Part shown: positions 33,945 through 43,471 of the stretch, piece after piece
How positions within the stretch are numbered: position 1 is the stretch's first letter
Layout of the letters: each line of letters begins with the position of its first letter
Assembly: GCA_023416275.1 (NCBI GenBank)
Contig: JAEZIB010000102.1
Location: 152,273 to 216,272 of the forward strand
Source: Bacillota bacterium
Lineage (GTDB): Bacteria > Bacillota > Clostridia > Acetivibrionales > DSM-1351
DNA length: 64,000 nt
Reading direction: 5' to 3'
Position numbers and translations under genes: made by a program
Notes under the pieces: model-generated
What the model was told of the DNA's origin: nothing
The model's database searches: none
Seen by the model: only the letters and a program-made list of their open reading frames with translations

Positions 33945-35667
33945 ATGAAAAAGATTGTAAAAGTATTTTTGACAGCTCTAGTAATGTGTAACTTGATTTT
34001 TTCAATAACAGTATTCGCAGTCGGAGATGGAAACATTGATTCGGGAGGCGGCGGATTGAGGCAGGGAAACAGCAATAATAGATGGTCTTCAAGCGATGAA
34101 GGAGTTAGGGTGACTGTTGTTCGGGCAAGTGACCATGCAGTAGTGACAACTCCGATTGATATTACAAACAAGCCGCCGAATGCTTCAATATACAACTTCG
34201 GAAAAGTAAGCAAAATTCAATACTCAAACGGAAGGAGGCTGTCTCCAGTAAAAGGTGGATATATGTGCATAAAACCAAAACAGGCAATCCCCAAAATAAT
34301 AAGTATAAACGGAAAAAACAATATTGAAGCTATAAAAAAGTTCTTTTGTTCAGAGTATCTCATTAAGCTAATTGCAAATCATACAGGGATGAATTATGAC
34401 ATATTGATCAGCGGAGAATACAAATTACTTCTTGAGCCGATTGCTTTTTACAAATTTGAGGGAATCATGATCGCAACAACTGCTACTGAAGCGGCAATAT
34501 ATAATGAGCAGATAGATGGATTACTGAGGAGAAGAATGGTTTCATTAACGCATAAAAACTTACCGCTATCAATGTTTTTAGAGGTGGGTGACTTGGGATA
34601 TCCGGCGTGGAACGGAAGCAGGACAACTCCGGCTGCTGATTCGGATATCAAGTCTTCTTTAGGTCTTGGGATTGTCCGTTTTAATGATGAGCCTGTGGAA
34701 GTACCTGTAGTAAGTACACATGACTATGAATACCGAGTGAATACAGAAGTGATTACTGCTGTGACAGTAAGCGGAGGACAATCAGATCCCGACAATCCGA
34801 CCTGTGTCAGCTTTAATATCGGAGGGACAACATATAATGTCTCAAATGTGTTCTATCCAGATGGAGAATCACAGCTTGCTTGGGTAAAATGGAGGACACC
34901 GTCAACCAAACAAAATATGGTAATTAATGTAACAGTAAGTGGTCCCGGAAGCACATCAAATTCAATAATTCATGTAAAGATTGTAGACCTTAATAAAAAT
35001 CCACCTCCAAACCCTCTCGCAGATGATACAAATGATTCGTTTTCTCCTGCTTCTATCCCTGCAAGACCAGAAAAAACAAGAGCAGACTGGAGTATCTGGA
35101 GACCTTGGTGGCAGGAGAATTGGGTAGATGAAGGACATTGGAACAGTTACCTCTGGACAGACAGCGACGGTAAAGAACATACAGGTAGTACATGGATAGA
35201 GAACTGGGTAGATCGAGGATGGTGGGAGTTTAACCTTGACAGGTATTATGCCACTTTTTCTTCGGATATGAGTATCAGCTGTGACAGTAAGAATCCTACT
35301 GCAAATGGCAGAACAATGAAGAGCGGATATGGGATCAATGAAGCAGTTACTGCATCGGTAAGCAGCAATCAAAGTACTGCCGTAACATACCCCCAAAATG
35401 CAGTATCCTACTTCCCTGAGTTTCAATATAAAACTTACTGGAGGCTGCTTGAAAAGATGCAAGGAGGAACAATAGAGAAATTTGAGTTCCAAAAAAATCG
35501 GTACAGTACCTATAAGAACCGAACACACTTCACACCAATATGGATGCCCGATGGAAGTTATATAGTCAATACATGGGTGCTTGACTCATGGACACCTGTG
35601 GGAATGTTGTCAATGAACTTAACAGACTCACTGATGATAAGGGGCAGTTTGTGGGATGACTGGCACA
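33945..35667 (+). CDS. DUF5704 protein, exon 1 (gene interrupted by group II intron)
   Basis: ATG 33945 with GGAG upstream opens a secreted protein: a signal peptide (KKIVKVFLTALVMCNLIFSITVFA) and a long beta-rich exterior region. A Trp-rich part (WSIWRPWWQENWVDEGHW) lies in the C-terminal half. DUF5704 proteins accompany T4SS genes in Firmicutes ICEs. The frame is cut after TGGCACA (35661-35667) by a group II intron. Without splicing, translation would end at 35684 with the intron-derived AIRS. With splicing it continues into 38423-38448 as HTSFAPLNP and stops, giving 582 residues. The function is probably cell-surface or mating-channel related. Confidence 0.85.
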
Positions 35668-38422
35668 GTGCGATACGTTCCTAACTGAAAAGGTTAGGCA
35701 CAAGGTTGTGTTTCTAAATAAACGCAGTCCTTGTAGAACTGATATTCCAATGGGTGGAATGATAGGGTAACGCCTTGAAACGCCCCCTTAATACTCCGAC
35801 ATGCACGAAAATATGTAATGATTTCGTGTATGAAGCCCGGTGAAGTCGGCAAAGAGTGACCGTAAGCAAGGATAATTTCTTGCACGAAAGCTGTTCAGAG
35901 GTGAATGGTGTTGCCTATATGCCGGAGGTCTATAAAATACCTATGGTGAGAATGTGAGATTGGAAGCTCACTGACAAAACGTCCGAATGAAAGGGTCTAA
36001 AAGTCAATACAGTAGAAATGCTGTAACCGTCAACGTGCGGTGTACGTGAGGTCTAGTAAAATAGTGCCCATGAAAAACCTTATGATATTACAGGTATCAT
36101 CAATCGTACAGGCTCAAAGGACAACCTAAGGGTATAGGAACAGATAGGAATATCGGAACGTAGTAAGGTTAGAACGTGGAGCGGATTACAACGCTGTGAA
36201 ACGGTGGCAAGGAAATTCCACAGGATATAACTTGTTCTTATCTAACTGAAAGTTGTGGCACAGTACCGTTGAAGCTGTGGAAACACAGGGGAGGGATAGC
36301 CACAAGTCGAGAATTACACTGAAAAATAGTAAAACAAAAGCAGACAAATCATAGGTTCGAGTAAGAATAAGAAAGGCAAACCACACCCAAAGTGAGGTGA
36401 GCCGACTATGGCAACAAAAGGCAAGCAAAGGAAAAAGGCAAAATTGCGCTATGCTGAATATTACGACCTACAAGATACTCTAGATACTCTTTATGCGGAT
36501 AGTCAAAACGGTAAGATGTTCAAAAATCTAATGCCGTTAATCACAGCAGAAGAAAATATAAAGCTGGCATTCCGCACTTTAAAGAAGAACAAAGGGAGTA
36601 AAACAGCAGGCACAGACAATCGAACAATTAAAAATCTTGCTAAATTAAGTGATGAGCGTTTAATTTACCTCGTTCAAAGGAAACTTGGTTGGTACGAACC
36701 GCAACCCGTGAGGCGAGTGGAAATTCCAAAACCGAACGACCCTACAAAGAAACGACCGCTTGGAATACCAACAATTATGGACAGGCTGATACAGCAATGT
36801 GTATTGCAAATTTTAGAGCCTATCTGTGAAGCAAAATTCCATAACAGCAGTCACGGTTTTAGACCAAACCGAAGTACTGAACACGCCGTTGCAGAAGCAT
36901 ACAAGCTGATGCAGTTAAGCCATTGCTCATTTGTAGTTGATGTAGACATTAAAGGATTTTTCGATAATGTCAATCATGGAAAACTGTTAAAGCAAATGTG
37001 GGCTATAGGAATCAGAGATAAAACTTTGATTTCCATTATATCAGCTATGTTAAAAGCAGAGGTTGCAGGCATTGGTTTTCCAGAAAAAGGCACACCGCAA
37101 GGCGGTATCATATCCCCTTTATTATCTAATATTGTACTCAACGAATTGGATTGGTGGATAAATAGTCAATGGGTAGCTATGCCAACAGAAAAGCAGTATG
37201 CAGTCGGTGTAAGTGCTAACGGAACTCTGATACACAGTAGCAGATATGGTTCACTTAGACTAAAAACTCATTTAAAAGAGTGCTACATTGTAAGGTACGC
37301 AGATGATTTTAGAATTTTCTGCAAGACCAGAAGTGATGCAGAAAAATTGTATTTCGCTACAAGGGATTGGTTGAAGCACCGATTAGGGTTAGAGATTAAC
37401 GAGCAAAAATCACAGATAGTTAATCTCAAAAAGCGGTATTCGGAATTTCTTGGTTTCAAAATGAAGCTTAACAGACGAGGAACAAAGAAAAACGGTGAAC
37501 CTAAATATATTGTACAGAGCCATATCACAGAAAAGGCAACAGAAAAGATTGTTCAAAAAGCACATACATTGATTTATGAAATTGAATATCCCAAGGACAG
37601 AAATGGTCAGTTTACAGCAACCTATATGTACAATTCTTTTGTTATAGGTGTACATAATTATTATGACATGGCTACTCACGTTCAGAAGGACTTCAGAAAA
37701 ATTGCCTTTCCTATTCAAAAGAGCCTAAAAGCAAGACTTCGTGACAGATTAAAAACGAGAGGACAGCTTGACAATAAGAAAATCAAATATACCATACCTA
37801 AACACATACAGGAGGTTTACGGAGAAAGTAAACAGATACGTTTTGTTGGAAACGATAAGGTTTTAATTCCTATTGGGTATGTATCTCACAAAAAGCCTTT
37901 GGCAAAAGCAAAAGTTATCAATAAATACACCGTCGAGGGTAGAGCAAGCATACATAAAGGATTAGAACGAATTGACAAAAATATTTTGCATTATTTGATG
38001 CGAAATCCCGTTAAAAACAAAACCATAGAGTACAATGACAACCGTTTATCTCTTTACTGTGCACAGCAAGGAAAATGTGCTGTCAGCAAAATGATATTGG
38101 AAAAAGATGATGTATATTGCCATCACAAAAAGCCACGGCATTTAGGTGGCAAAGACAACTATCAAAATCTCATCATTGTTTCCGAAACCATTCACAAGCT
38201 GATACACGCTAACAATGGTGATACGATTTTTCGATTGTTAAAAAGCTTAAATCTTGATAAATCTCAAATCAAAAAGTTAAACGCGTTAAGAAAGCTTGCT
38301 ATTGTTGATAACTGCTTTGTATTACCAGATGTAATTCCCGATGGAACGCCGTGTGAGGGGAAACTCTCGTGCACGGTGTGAGGCGGGGGAAAATCTAGCG
38401 ATGACATCAAAAGATTACCTAT
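35668..38422 (+). mobile_element. Group II intron with maturase ORF, inserted in the DUF5704 gene
   Basis: The 5' end GTGCGATACG (35668 on) fits the GUGYG consensus. Domains I-III fill about 740 bases before the ORF. Domain V is recognisable near 38350-38380 (GCCGTGTGAGG...CTCTCGTGCACGGTG), and a domain VI hairpin (AATCT...AGATT) lies near 38393-38415 with an ACCTAT end at 38422. Removing 35668-38422 joins the DUF5704 frame exactly. The intron is 2,755 bp and looks complete. Confidence 0.88.
36408..38381 (+). CDS. ltrA: Group II intron reverse transcriptase/maturase with HNH endonuclease
   Basis: The 657-residue LtrA-type protein helps the intron splice and inserts it into DNA. The RT domain has LGIPTIMDRLIQQCVLQILEP, FVVDVDIKGFFDNVNH, GTPQGGIISPLLSNI and the catalytic YADDF (about residue 298). 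A maturase X region follows. The C-terminal HNH zinc endonuclease module (CAVSKMILEKDDVYCHHKKP..GG.DNYQNLI..SETIHKLIH, about 555-600) is intact. The last codons run into intron domain V. All motifs are complete, so the intron may be mobile. Confidence 0.95.
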   Translation: MATKGKQRKKAKLRYAEYYDLQDTLDTLYADSQNGKMFKNLMPLITAEENIKLAFRTLKKNKGSKTAGTDNRTIKNLAKLSDERLIYLVQRKLGWYEPQPVRRVEIPKPNDPTKKRPLGIPTIMDRLIQQCVLQILEPICEAKFHNSSHGFRPNRSTEHAVAEAYKLMQLSHCSFVVDVDIKGFFDNVNHGKLLKQMWAIGIRDKTLISIISAMLKAEVAGIGFPEKGTPQGGIISPLLSNIVLNELDWWINSQWVAMPTEKQYAVGVSANGTLIHSSRYGSLRLKTHLKECYIVRYADDFRIFCKTRSDAEKLYFATRDWLKHRLGLEINEQKSQIVNLKKRYSEFLGFKMKLNRRGTKKNGEPKYIVQSHITEKATEKIVQKAHTLIYEIEYPKDRNGQFTATYMYNSFVIGVHNYYDMATHVQKDFRKIAFPIQKSLKARLRDRLKTRGQLDNKKIKYTIPKHIQEVYGESKQIRFVGNDKVLIPIGYVSHKKPLAKAKVINKYTVEGRASIHKGLERIDKNILHYLMRNPVKNKTIEYNDNRLSLYCAQQGKCAVSKMILEKDDVYCHHKKPRHLGGKDNYQNLIIVSETIHKLIHANNGDTIFRLLKSLNLDKSQIKKLNALRKLAIVDNCFVLPDVIPDGTPCEGKLSCTV

Positions 38423-38448
38423 CGTCATTTGCGCCTTTGAATCCATAG
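38423..38448 (+). CDS. DUF5704 protein, exon 2 (last eight codons after the intron)
   Basis: After removal of the intron the codon split as A/CG is restored to ACG. Translation continues TSFAPLNP and ends at TAG 38446-38448, 53 bases before the next gene. The short tail is in keeping with the stop being close to the DUF3852 gene. This exon is inferred from the intron boundary consensus. Confidence 0.7.
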
Positions 38449-38501
38449 GAACAAAAAAATGAATGTTAGAGCAAATTTAAATGAAAGGCGGAAAATCTAT
38501 T

Positions 38502-38861
38502 ATGAAAAAATATAAAAAGTTGGCAGTAATGTTTTTTATGGCACTGTTATTAACAATGCTATTTGGTACTACAGCATTTGCGGCAACAAGCGGTAATACA
38601 GCAGGAACAGGTGATGTAGCAGGAGCTATTGAGGGGACTTGGACGGATGCGTCAAGCCAGATAAAAACTGTGGTAAATAAGGTTGTATTCCCAGCAATTG
38701 ACCTTGTTCTGGCGGTGTTTTTCTTCGCTAAACTTGGAATGGCATATTTTGATTATCGCAAGCATGGTCAGTTTGAGTGGGCGGCACCAGCTATTTTGTT
38801 TGCATGTTTAGTGTTTACCTTGACAGCTCCAATATATATTTGGAAGATTCTCGGGATGTAG
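38502..38861 (+). CDS. DUF3852 T4SS protein (VirB2/TrbC-like)
   Basis: The start is ATG 38502, with AAAGGCGG about ten bases upstream. The 119-residue product has a signal sequence (LAVMFFMALLLTMLFGTTAFA) and two further hydrophobic helices (about residues 60-80 and 95-115) with a short basic loop (DYRKHGQFEW). This is the topology of VirB2/TrbC-type T4SS pilin or channel subunits. It is typical of DUF3852 proteins found before the TrbL-like gene. Confidence 0.85.
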   Translation: MKKYKKLAVMFFMALLLTMLFGTTAFAATSGNTAGTGDVAGAIEGTWTDASSQIKTVVNKVVFPAIDLVLAVFFFAKLGMAYFDYRKHGQFEWAAPAILFACLVFTLTAPIYIWKILGM

Positions 38862-38876
38862 TAGAAAACAGTAAAA

Positions 38877-38908
38877 CACATGATGGGTTTAGGTTATACC
38901 ATCATGTG
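38877..38908. other. 10-bp perfect hairpin after DUF3852
   Basis: CACATGATGG (38877-38886) pairs with CCATCATGTG (38899-38908) over a 12-base loop. No T run follows directly; a second, T-tailed hairpin lies 14 bases on. Confidence 0.6.
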
Positions 38909-38921
38909 CTTCGTTAAAGTT

Positions 38922-38953
38922 AGACATATTGTGTAAAAGCAGTATGTCTTTTT
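38922..38953 (+). terminator. Terminator just upstream of the VirB6/TrbL-like gene
   Basis: AGACATATTG (38922-38931) pairs with CAGTATGTCT (38940-38949), followed by TTTTA. It ends 28 bases before ATG 38982. Confidence 0.75.
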
Positions 38954-38981
38954 ATTTTGAAGGAAAGGAGATTACGACTAA

Positions 38982-39884
38982 ATGTTTATATGGGATTTTG
39001 TCATGGGTGAAGTAATGGATCAGCTAATTGATTGGGGATATAACCAACTTGTAGCTTTTCTTGCTGACTTCTTTGCCCAGATGGGGAATATGGGTGTCGA
39101 GCTGTTTGATATGACTTGGGTAAAGAGTATTGTTCTGTTTTTCTCTTATCTGGCTTGGGCTCTGTATGGAACAGGACTTGTAGTATCTTGTTTTGAAACC
39201 GGAATTGAATACCAATACGGCAGAGGAAGTATCAAGGATGCAGCACTAAACGCTATCAAAGGCTTTATGGCAGTCAGCTTGTTTACTGTGGCTCCTATTG
39301 AATTATATAAGCTTTCTGTTAATTTACAGGCAAGTTTAAGTTATGGATTAACAGGAAAGAAAAACGGAATAAGCGACCTTGCCAATGGAATCATTGAAGG
39401 GTTAAGTAATGTTGAAGATATTGCAAGTATTGGAAGTTCGGGAATCTTTGGTGGTGTGTCTGCCACAAAAAGCTCAATTATGGCGCTGTTTCTTATTATC
39501 CTTATGGGATATGCCGTTATTAAAGTATTCTTTGCCAATCTGAAAAGAGGTGGAATACTGCTTATTCAGATTGCAGTAGGAAGCTTATATATGTTTTCTG
39601 TTCCACGAGGATATATTGATGGATTTATTCAATGGATCAAGCAAATTATCGGGCTGTGTCTGACTTCTTTTCTACAGGCTACCATACTAACCGCTGGTTT
39701 GATGCTAGTGAAAGACCACGCACTACTGGGTCTGGGACTTATGCTGGCAGCAGGCGAAGTACCGAGAATTGCCGGAGCATTCGGACTTGATACTTCAACA
39801 AAAGCAAATATTATGAGTGCCGTTCATACAGCACAGGCAGCCGTAAACACCACAAAAACGATAGTACAGGCAGTACCAAAATAG
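38982..39884 (+). CDS. VirB6/TrbL-like conjugal transfer membrane protein (DUF6045 type)
   Basis: The 300-residue product is a polytopic membrane protein with at least six hydrophobic segments and a central soluble loop (about residues 112-155). The C-terminal GLDTSTKANIMSAVHTAQAAVNTTKT resembles TrbL/VirB6 tails. It should form part of the mating channel in the membrane. The AAAGGAG ribosome site is good. Confidence 0.87.
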   Translation: MFIWDFVMGEVMDQLIDWGYNQLVAFLADFFAQMGNMGVELFDMTWVKSIVLFFSYLAWALYGTGLVVSCFETGIEYQYGRGSIKDAALNAIKGFMAVSLFTVAPIELYKLSVNLQASLSYGLTGKKNGISDLANGIIEGLSNVEDIASIGSSGIFGGVSATKSSIMALFLIILMGYAVIKVFFANLKRGGILLIQIAVGSLYMFSVPRGYIDGFIQWIKQIIGLCLTSFLQATILTAGLMLVKDHALLGLGLMLAAGEVPRIAGAFGLDTSTKANIMSAVHTAQAAVNTTKTIVQAVPK

Positions 39885-39900
39885 AAAAACAGGAGGACTT

Positions 39901-40251
39901 ATGAAGATTATTTATATCGCATCTCCTTATGCAGGAGATGTTAAAAAGAACATAGAGTTTGCAAAACAGGCTTGCCAATATGTAATCACTACAGGCAATG
40001 CCTTTTTTTGTCCCCATCTTTTATATCCGCAGGTTCTGGATGATAATGACCCGGAAGAACGCAAGATAGGTTTGAATATGGGGAAACAGCTCCTTACAAA
40101 ATGTGATGAACTGTGGGCATTCGGAGATAGAATTTCTCAAGGAATGTTTGAAGAAATAGAGTATGCAAGGCAAAATGGCATTCCTGTAAAAAGGATTCAA
40201 AGCATGGATATTGTACATGAAGAGAACAAACTGTGCATGGAGATGCGTTGA
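39901..40251 (+). CDS. DUF4406 (nucleoside 2-deoxyribosyltransferase-like) protein
   Basis: The 116-residue product begins KIIYIASPYAGDVKKNIEFAKQACQYV and contains CDELWAFGDRISQGMFEEIEYARQNGIPV. This is the fold of DUF4406/nucleoside deoxyribosyltransferase-like proteins frequent on phages and ICEs. The catalytic role is unproven; nucleotide salvage or modification is possible given the adjacent DNA methylase gene, whose ATG begins one base past its stop. Confidence 0.87.
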   Translation: MKIIYIASPYAGDVKKNIEFAKQACQYVITTGNAFFCPHLLYPQVLDDNDPEERKIGLNMGKQLLTKCDELWAFGDRISQGMFEEIEYARQNGIPVKRIQSMDIVHEENKLCMEMR

Positions 40252-40252
40252 T

Positions 40253-40936
40253 ATGATTACGATGGGAAGCCTTTTTGATGGGATAGGAGGTTTTCCGCTT
40301 GCAGCAGTTCATAATGGAATAGTTCCCTTGTGGGCAAGTGAGATTGAGAGCTTTCCTATTGAAGTAACAAAAATAAGATTTCCTGAGATGCTCCATGTAG
40401 GAGATATTACAAAGCTTAGCGGAGACAAACTTCCTGTAGTAGATGTAATTTGTGGAGGCTCACCTTGCCAAGATTTATCTGTGGCAGGACAAAGAGCAGG
40501 ACTTGCCGGAGAACGGTCTGGTCTGTTCATGGAGCAGATAAGGATAACTAAAGAAATGAGGAATGAAGATGGTAAAAGAGGAAAGGCAAATCACCTTATT
40601 CGACCTCGATTCTTCGTTTGGGAAAATGTCCCTGGAGCATTCTCATCCGCAGATGGAGAAGATTTCAAAGCAGTCCTTGAAGAAACCGCAAGAATTGCAG
40701 ACAGCACCATATCTATACCTCGACCTCCGGGAAGGGTATGGAAACCTGCTGGGTGCATTTTGGGAGAACAATTCTCTATTGCTTGGAGAGTTCTCGATGC
40801 TCAATACTGGGGTGTCCCCCAAAGACGAAAAAGAATCTTTCTTGTGGCAGATTTTGGAGGAAACACCGCTCCCAAAATATTATTTGAGCAAGACCGCTTG
40901 TTTGGGAATACTAAGGAGAGTCAAGTCGAGAGGTAA
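40253..40936 (+). CDS. DNA cytosine-C5 methyltransferase, motifs I-VIII (split, N-terminal part)
   Basis: The 227-residue product has the SAM motif GSLFDGIGGFPLAA (I), CGGSPCQDLSVAG with the catalytic Cys (IV, about 70), FVWENVPGAFSS (VI, about 122) and GVPQRRKRIFLVAD (VIII, about 186). It then stops without the target-recognition region or motifs IX and X, which are found at the C-terminus of the next, overlapping gene in the +1 frame. The start is ATG 40253 with GGAG ten bases upstream. The two proteins may form a split enzyme, or a frameshift may join them. Confidence 0.88.
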   Translation: MITMGSLFDGIGGFPLAAVHNGIVPLWASEIESFPIEVTKIRFPEMLHVGDITKLSGDKLPVVDVICGGSPCQDLSVAGQRAGLAGERSGLFMEQIRITKEMRNEDGKRGKANHLIRPRFFVWENVPGAFSSADGEDFKAVLEETARIADSTISIPRPPGRVWKPAGCILGEQFSIAWRVLDAQYWGVPQRRKRIFLVADFGGNTAPKILFEQDRLFGNTKESQVER

Positions 40937-42095
40937 AGAACTGCCGAAGCAATTAAAAACAGCGTTGGAAATTCAAGCAGGTGTTGCAGATATAAAAAGT
41001 AAAACAATAACTGAAATGAATGATGAATATAAATCCTATCATATCAATCAACGAAATGAAGGCATTGACCTAAATGGAATATCAGGTGCTCTAATGGCAA
41101 CACAAAATATGCAAATGCAGACGTTTATTACAGAACCCATGCTATGCCTTAACGATCAGGGCGGTAACAGGATGGATGTTACAGAAAATATTACTTCCAC
41201 TCTTCGTGCAAGTATGGGTGGTAATCTGCCGATTGTTATGGAGAGTCAGAAAAGTGCAATAAAAAATTATGAGAATCAAAGTCATGAAATTGCTTCTAAT
41301 ATTGAAACAAATCAAATTAGGCAGTCTGTACTATTTGATAATCATCCAAAAGACTGCAGATATAATGGCCCTCTAAGTATAGCTCCGACAGTGGTAGCTA
41401 CTTATGGGACAGGCGGCAATAATATTCCATTGGTGTCAAAGCCCATTGCTTATAGCTTGGATAGTAAGGACAGCAATTCCATGAAGTCATCAAATCCAAC
41501 TTCAGGGTGCAGAGTGACAGAAAAAGCCAGAACTATTGATACCACGAATCCAGATCCATCAAAGAATCAAGGTGGAATTGCCATAGTACAAAATAGTTAC
41601 TGCATAGCTAGCAATATAATTAACAGGCAGGACAAAAATGGCGGAAACGGCTGTGGTTTTCAAGAAAATATCAGTTATACATTGACTACATCTGATATAC
41701 ATGCAGTCTGTTCAATACCTAAAACGTATCAAGATAAAGTAGGGGCTTTGTGTGTGGGAGACGAAAAAGGAATTGGGAACCAATATGTTAGTCAGGATAA
41801 ATGCATAATTGATTTTAAAAGGATGATGTCCAAAGATGGGAGTACTGATGCAAATGATAATGAAGAAAGAAGTCGAGAAAAAACGGCAGCAATAAAGCTT
41901 GTGCGAAGACTTACTCCATTGGAATGCGAAAGATTGCAGGGCTTTCCTGATGGATGGACAGATATCCCAAAAGCATCAGATAGTCCAAGATATAAGTCTC
42001 TCGGAAATAGTGTAGCAGTTCCATGTGTAGATTTTATTCTGCGTGGGATTGCTTATCTTTTGCATAAATTTAAGCAAGAAAAGGAGGATAACTAA
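40569..42095 (+). CDS. Overlapping gene: phage-type protein carrying cytosine methylase motifs IX-X
   Basis: It is read in the +1 frame relative to the previous gene and overlaps it by 368 bases. ATG 40569 has GAGG seven bases before it. The overlapped part (ITLFDLDSSFGK...YLYLDLREGYG...LPKYYLSKTACLGILRRVKSRGKELP) resembles a separately conserved phage protein segment, so both frames appear to be real. After a variable Asn/Thr-rich middle (LCLNDQGGNRMDVTENITSTLRASMGG) the C-terminus has RRLTPLECERLQGFPDGWT (motif IX, about 447) and RYKSLGNSVAVP (motif X, about 473). The product of 508 residues is probably the partner of the N-terminal methylase half. Confidence 0.82.
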   Translation: MVKEERQITLFDLDSSFGKMSLEHSHPQMEKISKQSLKKPQELQTAPYLYLDLREGYGNLLGAFWENNSLLLGEFSMLNTGVSPKDEKESFLWQILEETPLPKYYLSKTACLGILRRVKSRGKELPKQLKTALEIQAGVADIKSKTITEMNDEYKSYHINQRNEGIDLNGISGALMATQNMQMQTFITEPMLCLNDQGGNRMDVTENITSTLRASMGGNLPIVMESQKSAIKNYENQSHEIASNIETNQIRQSVLFDNHPKDCRYNGPLSIAPTVVATYGTGGNNIPLVSKPIAYSLDSKDSNSMKSSNPTSGCRVTEKARTIDTTNPDPSKNQGGIAIVQNSYCIASNIINRQDKNGGNGCGFQENISYTLTTSDIHAVCSIPKTYQDKVGALCVGDEKGIGNQYVSQDKCIIDFKRMMSKDGSTDANDNEERSREKTAAIKLVRRLTPLECERLQGFPDGWTDIPKASDSPRYKSLGNSVAVPCVDFILRGIAYLLHKFKQEKEDN

Positions 42096-42353
42096 ATGTA
42101 TTTGTACCCGGATAACCTTAAAGCAAAAGCAACATTGTGGCTTTGGGAGTTAAGAGATATAGGAATTATAGGTGTAGGTTTGCTTATTTCTGTTTTTGCA
42201 TTTTCACAGATTGGATTTATGGTTCCCATTGTAGTAACTGCAGTCTATGCCTTTTTGTCAATACGGTTTGAGGACACAAGTATATTGGATTTTATCCGAT
42301 ACGCCTGTGCCTTTTTTATTTTCAAACAGCAGATGTATGAATGGAGGTTGTAA
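42096..42353 (+). CDS. PrgI/VirB3-like T4SS membrane protein
   Basis: The 85-residue product starts YLYPDNLKAKATLWLWELRDIGIIGVGLLISVFAF and has two adjacent membrane helices with a short tail. PrgI-type proteins play the VirB3 part in Gram-positive T4SS and are normally encoded just before VirB4, as here apart from inserted cargo. AAGGAGG precedes the ATG, which abuts the stop of the methylase gene. Confidence 0.85.
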   Translation: MYLYPDNLKAKATLWLWELRDIGIIGVGLLISVFAFSQIGFMVPIVVTAVYAFLSIRFEDTSILDFIRYACAFFIFKQQMYEWRL

Positions 42354-42355
42354 AT

Positions 42356-42958
42356 TTGAGAAAACAGAAGGAAAAGCAAAAGCAGTCAACAAGAGAACTG
42401 ATTGGTATTGATGAAATCACAGATTATAGTATAAAAACTCCTACAGGAGAGCTTGTGTATTTTATTATCCGTCCGACTAATATATCAGTCCTGTCAGATT
42501 CAAGTGTCAGTGCAAGGATCTATGCATTGATGACTGTACTAAAAGGAATCGCAGAAATTGAAATGCTTTGCCTTAATTCAAAAGAAAACTTTGATGAGAA
42601 TAAGCAGTATTTGAAAAAACGAATAGAAGAAGAATCAAATCCTGTTATACGAAAGTTGTTACAGCAGGACAGCTCAAACCTTGACCGTATGCAGGTGCAG
42701 ATGGCAACTGCCAGAGAGTTCCTGATTATTATTCGGCTTAAAAATGAAGAGAGAAAAAATCATAATGCTATGGCTTCAGATATTCTTTCTTATCTTTCAA
42801 GAATTGAAAAGAGCCTAAAGGATCAGGGATTCACTGCAAGGCGAGCAGATAATTCTGATATTAAGAGACTACTTGGTGTTTATTATGAGCAGAATGTTAC
42901 TACTGAAAAATATGAAGATTATGATGGCGAGAGGTGGGTGGTTCTGAATGAGCAGTAA
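42356..42958 (+). CDS. T4SS-associated protein between PrgI and VirB4
   Basis: The start TTG 42356 follows GGAGG by eight bases. The 200-residue soluble product (IGIDEITDYSIKTPTGELVYFIIRPTNISVLSDSSVSARIYALMTVLKGI...) has the look of the N-terminal part of VirB4/TraC proteins, which in this ICE class is often a separate gene. Its middle is a charged helical segment. It normally directly precedes virB4, but here about 1.4 kb of cargo genes separates them. Confidence 0.75.
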   Translation: MRKQKEKQKQSTRELIGIDEITDYSIKTPTGELVYFIIRPTNISVLSDSSVSARIYALMTVLKGIAEIEMLCLNSKENFDENKQYLKKRIEEESNPVIRKLLQQDSSNLDRMQVQMATAREFLIIIRLKNEERKNHNAMASDILSYLSRIEKSLKDQGFTARRADNSDIKRLLGVYYEQNVTTEKYEDYDGERWVVLNEQ

Positions 42959-43018
42959 TTGATTTCCATATTGATATTATGTCGGGACACCGATATAATA
43001 TTTTTAAGGGTGATAGAA

Positions 43019-43471
43019 TTGACAATCAATCAGATTATAAAGGAAAAGGGTTTTTCCCGATACAGTTTATCAAAAAGCAGTGGAATACCATGGGCAACTC
43101 TAGCGGATATATGTTCAGGAAAGACACATCTGGAGCGATGCAGTGCAGGAACACTTCTGAAGCTGTCCAAAGCACTTGAAATAACTTTGGAGGAACTGCT
43201 GTCCCTGGATGCAGAGCCTAAAGATATAGATTCAAATGGGAAGCCGACAGACAAGAACTATCTAGAAACGGATCTTCCGGTAAGCTTACAGAAGGCAATT
43301 GATGATTATATACAGGGAGAAAAAGAACAAGTACTGCATTTGGACTGCTTATGGGGTGAAGTGTATGGGTCTATTAATGCAAACTTCTGGGGAGGTCGTA
43401 TTACAGAAGAACAGGCAGACTATCTGCGAAAGAAATATCTGTACGGAGAAGAGGACAGTGAAGATGATTGA
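43019..43471 (+). CDS. HTH (XRE-type) protein, antitoxin-like partner of a CtkA/HipA kinase
   Basis: TTG 43019 lies eight bases after AAGGG. The N-terminal XRE helix-turn-helix (INQIIKEKGFSRYSLSKSSGIPWATLADICSGKTHLERCSAGTLLKLSKALEITLEELL) is followed by a linker and a C-terminal part typical of regulators encoded before CtkA/HipA-like Ser/Thr kinases. The kinase start overlaps its 3' end but is truncated, so this is a surviving antitoxin/regulator of a broken pair. Confidence 0.8.
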   Translation: MTINQIIKEKGFSRYSLSKSSGIPWATLADICSGKTHLERCSAGTLLKLSKALEITLEELLSLDAEPKDIDSNGKPTDKNYLETDLPVSLQKAIDDYIQGEKEQVLHLDCLWGEVYGSINANFWGGRITEEQADYLRKKYLYGEEDSEDD

